Source: Gammaproteobacteria bacterium
Lineage (GTDB): Bacteria > Pseudomonadota > Gammaproteobacteria > GCA-001735895
Direction: 5' to 3'
DNA length: 15,947 nt
NCBI GenBank assembly: GCA_015494335.1
Contig: WGBK01000086.1
Coordinates: 1 to 15,947 of the forward strand
Positions within the stretch are counted from its first letter, which is position 1; every line of letters starts with the position of its first letter. The notes beneath the pieces were generated by a model, which was not told the origin of the DNA, searched no databases, and saw only the letters and a program-made list of their open reading frames with translations. The translations under genes and the position numbers were made by a program. Below, one piece after another: positions 7,509 through 13,407 of this stretch.

Positions 7509-8818
7509 GATTGCTTCTCCCGTTCGATCAGGACCGCGCCGCCCTGGCCACCGCCGATACACAGCGAGGCCACGCCGCGACGCGTGCCGGTTTGTTTCAG
7601 TATGTTGGCCAGATGCAGCGTGATCCGTGCGCCGCTGGCGCCGACCGGGTGGCCGAGGCTGATGCCGCCCCCGTGGATATTGAGGCGATCCATCGGAATA
7701 CGACCGATGGGTGTCTTGATGCCGAGATGCTCGGCTGCGTATTTTTTATCCGCCAGAGCCTCGACAACGCCGAGCACCTGGGCGGCAAAGGCCTCGTTTA
7801 TCTCCCAGTAATCGATGGAATCCAGCCTCAGGCGACGCGATCGCAACAGGGGAACGATGGCGTGGGCAGGGCCAAGGCCCATCTCGTCGGGCTTCAGGGC
7901 CGCCCAGTGGGTCGTGGTGAAGCGGGCCAGCACCGGCAGATCGTATTGTTCGATGGCCTTTTCACTGGCCAGGATCAGGCTGGCCGCGCCATCGGTAATC
8001 TGCGAGCTGTTGCCGGCCGTGACCAGACCGTAGGGCTTGTCGAAGGCCGGTTTCAGCCGCGCCAGTTTCTCGATGGTCGAATCGGGGCGCACACCCTCGT
8101 CGAAGTCGTACAGCTTGCCCCCGCTGTCGAACATGGGGACGATCTCGCGATCGAAAACGCCGGCCTGGTGGGCCTGGTCGAGGCGCTTGTGGCTCTGCAC
8201 GGCGTAGGCATCCATCTGTTCCCGGGTAATGCCGAAACGCCAGGCCACCTGTTCGGCGGTCTGTCCCATCGACATCCCGACCACCGGGTCTCGCAAACCA
8301 TTCAAGAGCGCAATCACGGGGCGGAACATACCGGGACGCAGCTTGCCGAGCAGTTTCAGCCGCGATGGCAGATCACGAGCAGACCACCAGGCTCCGAGCC
8401 ATTCGACCATCGAGTCCGACAGCATCACCGGCGCGCGACTCATGGCCTCAACGCCACCGGCCAGGATCAGCTCGCTGCGGCCCTCGGAAATCGATTGCGC
8501 GGCGCTGTCCAGGGACTGCATGCCGGAAGCGCAGTTGCGATGCACCGTGAAGGCGGGCACATCGTCGCCGCAGCCCAGCCGCAACGCGATGACGCGGCTG
8601 ATATTGGCCTCGTCGGATCCGGGCATGGTCGAACCGTAGATGACCTCGTCGATGGCATCGGGTTCGAAGGGCATGCGGTTGAGCAAGGCCCGCGCGGACT
8701 GGATCGCCAGATCCGCATGCTTGAAGGGACCCGGCTTGCCCCGGGCCTTGAGAAACGGCGTGCGCGTGCCGTCCACGATATAGACGGGCCGCTTGTAATC
8801 GAATTTTCGGAAAGCCAT
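7505..8818 (-). CDS. fadI: Acetyl-CoA C-acyltransferase (3-ketoacyl-CoA thiolase)
   Basis: This 437-residue thiolase has the same length as FadI (436 in E. coli). All catalytic elements are present: nucleophile C96 in VHRNCASGMQS, the NEAFAAQ loop, H390 in SLGHPVGASGAR, and the second-site C420 in SLCIGGGQGG. It cleaves 3-ketoacyl-CoA to acetyl-CoA and a shortened acyl-CoA, forming the beta-oxidation complex with the alpha subunit encoded directly downstream. ATG 8818 has a good AGGTGA ribosome site (8826-8831 on the plus strand, 7-nt spacing). The residues around C96 and the FRPVIALLNGLRDPVVGMSMG loop are closer to generic long-chain or membrane-type thiolases than to E. coli FadI (SRACATSFQ), so the symbol is assigned by pairing and length rather than close identity. 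Confidence 0.85.
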   Translation of the reverse strand: MAFRKFDYKRPVYIVDGTRTPFLKARGKPGPFKHADLAIQSARALLNRMPFEPDAIDEVIYGSTMPGSDEANISRVIALRLGCGDDVPAFTVHRNCASGMQSLDSAAQSISEGRSELILAGGVEAMSRAPVMLSDSMVEWLGAWWSARDLPSRLKLLGKLRPGMFRPVIALLNGLRDPVVGMSMGQTAEQVAWRFGITREQMDAYAVQSHKRLDQAHQAGVFDREIVPMFDSGGKLYDFDEGVRPDSTIEKLARLKPAFDKPYGLVTAGNSSQITDGAASLILASEKAIEQYDLPVLARFTTTHWAALKPDEMGLGPAHAIVPLLRSRRLRLDSIDYWEINEAFAAQVLGVVEALADKKYAAEHLGIKTPIGRIPMDRLNIHGGGISLGHPVGASGARITLHLANILKQTGTRRGVASLCIGGGQGGAVLIEREKQS

Positions 8819-8993
8819 GACGGGGTCACCTGGTGATGGTTCAAGGCGCGGTACTGTCTAGTGAATCCACGCTCACGATCAATTAAAGCATAAGTTTTGA
8901 TATGAAACTATTCGAATCGTTCCCTGATGCCTGCTTCGGATCATAGCTAACTACGCATAATGTATATTATGTAAAGTATCGTGCATTCCTCTC
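8819..8993 (-). promoter_or_regulatory. AT-rich control region upstream of fadIJ
   Basis: This 175-bp gap is visibly richer in A/T than its surroundings between about 8878 and 8985, as expected for a promoter in a GC-rich genome. On the minus strand a TTTAAT element (8882-8887 on the plus strand) resembles a -10 box (5 of 6), but no good -35 lies 16-18 bp upstream. An interrupted inverted repeat GTTT-N7-AAAC (8894-8908) and a palindromic TTCGAA (8911-8916) lie just upstream and could be operator sequence. The PsrA arrangement (GAAAC-N4-GTTTC) known for fatty-acid genes in Pseudomonas is not present. The promoter call rests on position and composition only. Confidence 0.4.
8956..8971. repeat. 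Inverted repeat CATAAT-GTAT-ATTATG
   Basis: Perfect 6-bp arms flank a 4-bp centre, 22 bp beyond the end of the DUF3592 gene and 137 bp upstream of fadI. It is AT-rich and lacks a following T-run on either strand, so it is a weak terminator candidate and more plausibly a protein-binding site or chance structure. Confidence 0.4.
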
Positions 8994-9443
8994 TCAGCGC
9001 CCCCGTTGTCGTAATAAGGTCAGCGAACCGGCAACCAGGAATATCAAGCCAATTACGATCGGTATGTATTCCGCATAGCCCACCGACGGCTTTTCCCCGG
9101 TCTTCAGAATGTAGTTCCGTCGTTCCGGATCGCCCGGATCATAGTAGACATCATAGGCCTCGCCGATGCGAAAGCTGTCCTCCCGCGGCGAGGACTCCCG
9201 GCCCTTGCCTCGCAGAACCCGGCCATCGACAGCGGTCCATTCGACAATGGGCGTAAAGGTCGGAGTCTCACTGGGTTTGCTGCGCGAAAGATATTCGATC
9301 TTGACGACCTTGCCTCGCGCCTTTTCGCCCCGCTCCAGCAGATCCCAGCGCTCGGACAGCCCCTGGAATCCGAGATACAGGGCCAGCCCGCCCAGCAGGA
9401 TCATGAAGATGCCGGCGGTCGAGGGCTTCATGGTGGATCGCAT
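8994..9443 (-). CDS. DUF3592 membrane protein
   Basis: This 149-residue protein has one hydrophobic segment near the N-terminus (about residues 11-27, IFMILLGGLALYLGFQG) and one near the C-terminus (about 126-143, YIPIVIGLIFLVAGSLTLL). They flank a beta-rich extracytoplasmic or lumen-like domain. The domain contains the VYYDPGDPERRNYI motif (around 98-111), which is the hallmark of DUF3592, together with a preceding VVEW-like strand (TPIVEWTAVDG). The function of the family is unknown. ATG 9443 is preferred over the in-frame ATG 9431 because a strong GGGAGGAAGG element (9450-9459 on the plus strand) is spaced correctly for it. It is co-oriented with fadI but separated by 175 bp with its own control region between, so it is probably not part of the fad operon. 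Confidence 0.8.
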   Translation of the reverse strand: MRSTMKPSTAGIFMILLGGLALYLGFQGLSERWDLLERGEKARGKVVKIEYLSRSKPSETPTFTPIVEWTAVDGRVLRGKGRESSPREDSFRIGEAYDVYYDPGDPERRNYILKTGEKPSVGYAEYIPIVIGLIFLVAGSLTLLRQRGR

Positions 9444-9532
9444 GGCAGGCCTTCCTCCCGGGCTTGTTGCGTAATTTCAAAGACTAGCAGAAAGACCGTG
9501 CCGAATCCGCTGCTCTCGGGCTGCAAACGGGC

Positions 9533-9561
9533 CGGACTCCGGTCCTGCGATCGGGTAAAAT
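9533..9561 (+). promoter_or_regulatory. Candidate sigma-70 promoter for purB
   Basis: A TAAAAT hexamer (9556-9561, 5 of 6 to TATAAT) lies 17 bp after CGGACT (9533-9538), which keeps the GAC core of TTGACA. It sits 40 bp before the purB start in the divergent gap between the DUF3592 gene and purB (9444-9600). The -35 is poor, so this is tentative. No PurR-type operator was recognised. Confidence 0.35.
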
Positions 9562-9600
9562 ACCGGCCATCTTTCCAGCCTACTGACCCGGATCTGCAAC

Positions 9601-10977
9601 ATGGAGCTTTCCACCCTTACCGCCGTTTCCCCCGTCGATGGCCGATATGGCCGAAAAACCGCCGAACTTCGCCCGATCTTCAGCGAATATGGCTTGATCT
9701 TCCATCGCGTGTTCGTCGAGGTGCGCTGGTTGCAGGCCCTGTCGCGGGAAGACGGCATCCCCGAAGTGCCGCCTTTCAGCGACGAGGCCGAAGCCCTGCT
9801 CGAATCCATTGTCGACGATTTCGACGAGCAGGATGCCCTCGAGGTCAAGGCCATCGAGGCCACCACCAATCACGACGTCAAGGCGGTGGAATACTTCCTC
9901 AAGGAGAAGATCGCCGGCAACGGGGAATTGATGGCGGTCAGCGAATTCATCCATTTCGCCTGCACCTCCGAGGACATCAACAACCTGTCCCATGCACTGA
10001 TGCTGCAGAAGGGCCGCGCCCTGCTGGTGGACCGGCTCAAGCAGATCCACGAGTCGCTCGAGGAGATGGCCATCGAGCATGCCGAGGTTTCCATGCTCAG
10101 TCGCACCCACGGCCAGCCCGCCTCGCCCTCCACCCTGGGCAAGGAGATGGCCAATGTGGCCTACCGCCTGAAGCGGCAGATCCGGCAGATCGAGCAGGCC
10201 GAGATCCTCGGCAAGATCAATGGCGCGGTCGGCAACTACAACGCCCATCTCTCCGCCTACCCGGATGTGGACTGGCCTGCCTTCGCCCGCGCCTTCGTCG
10301 AGTCCCTCGGTATCGGCTTCAACCCCTACACCATCCAGATCGAGCCACACGACTACATCGCCGAGCTGTTTGATGCCGTGGTACGCGCGAACACCATTCT
10401 CATCGATTTCTCGCGCGATATCTGGAGCTACATCTCCATCGGCTACTTCAAGCAGAAGACCGTGGCCGGAGAAGTCGGCTCCTCGACCATGCCGCACAAG
10501 GTCAACCCGATCGATTTCGAGAATGCCGAGGGCAACCTGGGCATCGCCAACGCGTTGATGACCCACCTGGCGCAGAAGCTGCCGATCTCGCGCTGGCAGC
10601 GCGACCTGACCGATTCCACGGTGTTGCGCAATCTCGGCGTCGGTTTCGGCCACGACCTGATCGCGCTGGATTCCCTGCGTCGCGGCATCGGCAAGCTCGA
10701 GGTCAACGAGGAAGCCATCGCCCGCGATCTCGAACTCAACTGGGAGGTGCTGGCAGAACCGATCCAGACCGTGATGCGTCGCTTCGGTATTGAAAAGCCC
10801 TACGAGAAGCTCAAGGAACTGACCCGCGGCCAGCGCGTGACCCAGGACATCATGCAGGCCTTCGTGGAAAAGCTGGATCTGCCGGAATCGGCGCGCAAGG
10901 CCCTGATGAAGCTGACGCCGCACCGCTATACCGGCAACGCCGCCGAACAGGCGCGTAACATCCGCGACAGCGAGTAA
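9601..10977 (+). CDS. purB: Adenylosuccinate lyase
   Basis: This 458-residue protein matches E. coli PurB (456) from end to end. It belongs to the fumarase/aspartase superfamily. It has the N-terminal LTAVSPVDGRYGRKTAELRP start, the general-acid histidine H170 in SRTHGQPASPSTLGKE, and the flexible signature loop VGSSTMPHKVNPIDFENAEGN, whose S294-S295 includes the catalytic base (S295 in E. coli). It releases fumarate from SAICAR and from adenylosuccinate, so it acts twice in purine synthesis. It is a cytosolic homotetramer. ATG 9601 gives the canonical N-terminus although the upstream ribosome site is weak. It leads a four-gene run, with roxA starting 6 bp after its stop. Confidence 0.97.
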   Translation: MELSTLTAVSPVDGRYGRKTAELRPIFSEYGLIFHRVFVEVRWLQALSREDGIPEVPPFSDEAEALLESIVDDFDEQDALEVKAIEATTNHDVKAVEYFLKEKIAGNGELMAVSEFIHFACTSEDINNLSHALMLQKGRALLVDRLKQIHESLEEMAIEHAEVSMLSRTHGQPASPSTLGKEMANVAYRLKRQIRQIEQAEILGKINGAVGNYNAHLSAYPDVDWPAFARAFVESLGIGFNPYTIQIEPHDYIAELFDAVVRANTILIDFSRDIWSYISIGYFKQKTVAGEVGSSTMPHKVNPIDFENAEGNLGIANALMTHLAQKLPISRWQRDLTDSTVLRNLGVGFGHDLIALDSLRRGIGKLEVNEEAIARDLELNWEVLAEPIQTVMRRFGIEKPYEKLKELTRGQRVTQDIMQAFVEKLDLPESARKALMKLTPHRYTGNAAEQARNIRDSE

Positions 10978-10983
10978 GCCCCC

Positions 10984-12147
10984 GTGTGGACCCTGCAGAA
11001 CCTCGATCGCGACGATTTCCTCGCCAACTACTGGCAAAAGAAACCCCTGCTGATCCGCCAGGCCCTGCCCGGCTTCGAGAGCGTGATCAGCCCCGAGGAA
11101 CTGGCCGGTCTGGCGATGGAGCCAGGCGTGCACAGCCGCCTGGTCATCGAGAAGGACGCCGAGCAGCCCTGGCAACTCAGCTACGGCCCCTTCGACGAGG
11201 AGCGTTTCACCTCCCTGCCCCCGAGCCACTATTCGCTGCTGGTCTCCGAGTGCGAGAAATGGATTCCCGAGCTGCGCGAACTGCTCGACCAGTTCACCTT
11301 CATCCCGCGCTGGCGCATCGACGATCTGATGATCTCCTACGCACCGGACCAGGGCTCGGTCGGGCCGCACATCGACGAATACGACGTGTTCCTGATCCAG
11401 GCGCAGGGGCGTCGGGAATGGATGATCGAGTCCGGCGCCCGCGAATGCCCCGAGCTGATCGAGGGGCTGGACCTGGCCATCCTGCGCGAGTTCGATCCCG
11501 ACCAGCGCTGGGTACTCGAACCCGGCGATCTGCTCTACCTGCCGCCGAAGATCCCCCATCATGGCGTGGCCCTCGGCGATGGCTGCATGAACTACTCCGT
11601 GGGCTTTCGCGCCCCATCGGTGGGCGATGTGATGGACAGCTTCCTGCTCGAGGCCGGCGACCGCGGGCTCACCGACCGCCGATACGGCGATCCGGACCTG
11701 CTCACGCCGCGCGATCCGGCCGAGATCATCGAACAGGATCTGCAGGGCTTCCGCATGCTGGTCGCGCAACTGCTCAATGACTCCAAACCCCTCTGGCCGG
11801 ACATCATCGGCAAGCTGGTCAGCGACGCCACCCTGTCGGAAGACATCCCCGGTATTGAACTCACCGACCTGGAACAGGCCGCCGGTTTCGACTGGCAAGC
11901 TCACCCGGACAGCCGTTTCGCCTTCCACGAGAGCGACGGCCGCCTGACCCTCTATGCCAATGGCAAGGCCTTTGCCCTGCCCGCCAACCTGGCCCATCGC
12001 AAGCTGATTTCACGATTGTGCAACCAGCACCGCTTCGATTTCGCAGACCTGCTGCCCGGTCTGTCCGCGGATTGGGACGCCTGTCTGCTGGAACTGATCA
12101 ACCAGCGCGCCTTGATACCGCTGGACGAGGAAACCGATGACGGATAA
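10984..12147 (+). CDS. roxA: Ribosomal protein L16 arginine 3-hydroxylase (JmjC/cupin oxygenase)
   Basis: This 387-residue protein aligns with E. coli RoxA (YcfD), a 2-oxoglutarate and Fe(II)-dependent oxygenase that hydroxylates an arginine of ribosomal protein L16. The N-terminus has NYWQKKPLLIRQALPGF. The JmjC core has the iron triad H129-x-D131 in GPHIDEYDVFLIQ and H192 in LPPKIPHHGVALG. The AcroRoxA-type DDLMISYAPDQGSVGPH strand precedes it. A C-terminal dimerisation and winged-helix region follows. The start is GTG 10984, 6 bp after purB, and gives the family's usual beginning. The ribosome site is weak, so coupling to purB translation is likely. The 3' end overlaps the next gene by 11 bp. 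Confidence 0.9.
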   Translation: MWTLQNLDRDDFLANYWQKKPLLIRQALPGFESVISPEELAGLAMEPGVHSRLVIEKDAEQPWQLSYGPFDEERFTSLPPSHYSLLVSECEKWIPELRELLDQFTFIPRWRIDDLMISYAPDQGSVGPHIDEYDVFLIQAQGRREWMIESGARECPELIEGLDLAILREFDPDQRWVLEPGDLLYLPPKIPHHGVALGDGCMNYSVGFRAPSVGDVMDSFLLEAGDRGLTDRRYGDPDLLTPRDPAEIIEQDLQGFRMLVAQLLNDSKPLWPDIIGKLVSDATLSEDIPGIELTDLEQAAGFDWQAHPDSRFAFHESDGRLTLYANGKAFALPANLAHRKLISRLCNQHRFDFADLLPGLSADWDACLLELINQRALIPLDEETDDG

Positions 12148-12580
12148 CGAGATTCTCGTCACCGATGCCGACTGGACGCAGGACCGGGAGGGACTGATCG
12201 CCGTGCGCACCCGCGTATTCGTCGAGGAACAGGGGGTGCCGCCGGAACTGGAGCTGGACGAGTTCGATGCCGTCAGCCGTCACGCCAAGGCCGTGACCGG
12301 CGACGGAAGCATCGTCGGTACCGGGCGTCTGCTGCCCGATGCCCATGTCGGGCGCATGTGCGTACTGCCCGAATATCGCGGCCGGGGCATCGGCAGCCGC
12401 CTGTTGCAGCATTTCATCGAACTGGCGCGGCGCGAAGGCCTCACCCACCTCCATCTCAATGCCCAGATCAGCGCCCTGGACTTCTATCGACGCCATGGTT
12501 TTCATGAAGTCTCCGATATCTTTCTGGAAGCCGGCATCGAACACCAGGCCATGACCCTATCACTGCTTGACGAGGCATAA
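12137..12580 (+). CDS. GNAT-family N-acetyltransferase
   Basis: This 147-residue single-domain GNAT has an N-terminal RTRVFVEEQGVPPELELDEFD segment typical of the YjcF/ElaA-like branch. The acetyl-CoA pyrophosphate loop is VGRMCVLPEYRGRGIGSRLL (Q/RxxGxG/A motif, around residues 73-93), followed by the C-terminal ALDFYRRHGFHEV strand-helix. It is expected to move an acetyl group from acetyl-CoA to an amine; the substrate is not predictable. It begins inside the last 11 bp of roxA in another frame and is followed after 21 bp by a small conserved gene. The same neighbourhood (purB, roxA homologue, GNAT, small protein) occurs in Pseudomonas, suggesting conserved co-expression. Confidence 0.85.
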   Translation: MTDNEILVTDADWTQDREGLIAVRTRVFVEEQGVPPELELDEFDAVSRHAKAVTGDGSIVGTGRLLPDAHVGRMCVLPEYRGRGIGSRLLQHFIELARREGLTHLHLNAQISALDFYRRHGFHEVSDIFLEAGIEHQAMTLSLLDEA

Positions 12581-12584
12581 TCAT

Positions 12585-12590
12585 AGGAGG
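12585..12590 (+). promoter_or_regulatory. Perfect AGGAGG ribosome site before the 12602 gene
   Basis: AGGAGG lies 3 nt before ATG 12594 and 11 nt before ATG 12602. Only ATG 12602 opens the 162-codon gene; a stop codon (12584-12586) blocks any longer version. ATG 12594 opens an 11-residue frame ending at 12629. The spacing to the real start is therefore longer than usual. Confidence 0.6.
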
Positions 12591-12601
12591 ATCATGGACT
12601 T

Positions 12602-13090
12602 ATGGAAAAAACCTCAGTTGAAATCTTGAATGGACGCAGCGACTGCCAGGAAGCCGTCGAGCGCCTCGTCGCCCTCGCCCAGCGCGAGGTTGCCCTGTTC
12701 ACCCAGCAACTCGAACCCCTGCTCTACAACCACGGCACGATTTGCGACACCCTGTCTTGCCTGGCGCGTGCGGATCGCCATTCACGTATCCGCATCCTGG
12801 CGCAACAGACCCGCGGCGTCGGCGCCCAGGGCCATTGCCTGATCGATCTCGCCCAGCGGCTCAGTTCCTCGGTCCAGATCCGACGCCCGTCCACGCCGGA
12901 ACTTCAGGCCTTCAGCGAAAGCTGGATGATCGTCGACGATCACAGCATGCTGCGTATCAACAATCCCGAGCGCTGGGAAGGCAGCCTGATCCTGCACGAC
13001 CGTCGCGTGGTGCGCGAACAACTCGAGTTCTACGACAAGGCCTGGGAAAACAGCGAACCGGACAGCAATACCCGGCGTCTGCATATCTGA
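12602..13090 (+). CDS. Small conserved protein, probable DUF7931 / PLD-like fold
   Basis: This is a 162-residue soluble protein with no signal peptide or membrane segment. It resembles the short proteins of Pseudomonas and relatives that follow the roxA-GNAT pair and were sometimes labelled 'histone acetyltransferase HPA2-related' by neighbourhood; the current domain label is probably DUF7931, from memory. Visible features are an N-terminal helix (CQEAVERLVALAQREVALFTQQLEPLLY), a RIRILAQQTRGV strand-loop, and ESWMIVDDHSMLRINNPERWEG. The order 'strand with D-D-H, then display of Asn/Arg' recalls phospholipase D-like proteins that have lost the HKD motifs, so catalysis is doubtful. It may act with the GNAT protein encoded 21 bp upstream. 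It is the last gene before the possible terminator at 13120-13138. Confidence 0.65.
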   Translation: MEKTSVEILNGRSDCQEAVERLVALAQREVALFTQQLEPLLYNHGTICDTLSCLARADRHSRIRILAQQTRGVGAQGHCLIDLAQRLSSSVQIRRPSTPELQAFSESWMIVDDHSMLRINNPERWEGSLILHDRRVVREQLEFYDKAWENSEPDSNTRRLHI

Positions 13091-13119
13091 AAATTATCCG
13101 GTTACGAACCCGATACCAC

Positions 13120-13138
13120 CCACCGGCTGTGGTTTTTT
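13120..13138 (+). terminator. Short candidate Rho-independent terminator
   Basis: CCAC (13120-13123) pairs with GTGG (13129-13132) around a 5-nt loop, followed directly by six T (13133-13138). The stem is only 4 bp; an alternative ACCAC/GTGGT pairing has a 9-nt loop. The position, 30 bp after the last gene of the purB run, suits a terminator, but the hairpin is weak. Confidence 0.4.
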
Positions 13139-13253
13139 CCGGTTTCCCCAACCAACTGCGGTTCCTGCCTGTCCGGCACAGCTCGCAGAGGGCCACTCGG
13201 AACAGGTTTCGCCATGATTGATCTCCAACCCGGAGCAACAAGCCGCTTTGTTT

Positions 13254-13265
13254 CTTGAATTCAAG
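13254..13265. repeat. Perfect 12-bp palindrome CTTGAATTCAAG
   Basis: This self-complementary 12-mer is centred 25 bp (about 2.4 helical turns) upstream of the FNR-type box. It could bind a second dimeric regulator. It lacks the 4-bp spacer needed for an FNR/CRP site, so it is not a second copy of that box. Confidence 0.4.
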
Positions 13266-13277
13266 CCCTCTCTTTCC

Positions 13278-13291
13278 TTGATTCAGATCAA
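13278..13291. promoter_or_regulatory. FNR/ANR-type operator, exact consensus TTGAT-N4-ATCAA
   Basis: The 14-mer is TTGAT-TCAG-ATCAA, a full match to the consensus for FNR, ANR and Dnr-type regulators. It is centred 124 bp upstream of the octaheme cytochrome start codon, in the only sizeable gap before it. FNR-type proteins activate anaerobic respiratory genes when oxygen is low, and Dnr types respond to NO, so the site predicts anaerobic or NO-linked induction of the cytochrome pair. Which regulator binds cannot be told from the box. Confidence 0.75.
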
Positions 13292-13407
13292 TGGCCAGTA
13301 TCTTTTCCGGTTTTTTCTCTGGAGTAAGTAACCTGTTTTATTCCCTCATGACCTCCCTGCCCTTCACTATCGCGACAAGATTCTGAATCCATCCCGGGAG
13401 GGATATC

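Larger units (their letters stand above)
13091..13407 (+). promoter_or_regulatory. 317-bp gene-free control region of the octaheme cytochrome operon
   Basis: This gap contains no convincing gene. In order it holds the candidate terminator (13120-13138), a featureless stretch to about 13215, a 12-bp palindrome (13254-13265), a perfect FNR-type box (13278-13291), a T-rich tract (13303-13320) and a strong ribosome site GGGAGGG (13396-13402) five bases before the GTG start. No clear -10 was found at the place expected for an FNR site centred at -41.5 (about 13314-13319). TAAGTA at 13325-13330 is the nearest alternative and would put the box near -52. Confidence 0.6.

Noticed and set aside
6081..7811. 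Long plus-strand open frame opposite fadJ and fadI
   Set aside because: The minus strand carries complete catalytic motifs of both beta-oxidation enzymes; the plus frame shows no motif or ribosome site.
8956..8971. Terminator for the DUF3592 gene
   Set aside because: The hairpin is AT-rich, short, and not followed by a T-run on the minus strand.
9580..11997. Very long open frame (over 800 codons) on the minus strand opposite purB and roxA
   Set aside because: It is a shadow of two well-recognised genes in GC-rich DNA, has no recognisable domain, and has composition set by the opposite strand's codon use.
13218..13231. Possible second FNR box (TTGAT-CTCC-AACCC)
   Set aside because: Only the left half matches; the right half shares too few bases with ATCAA.
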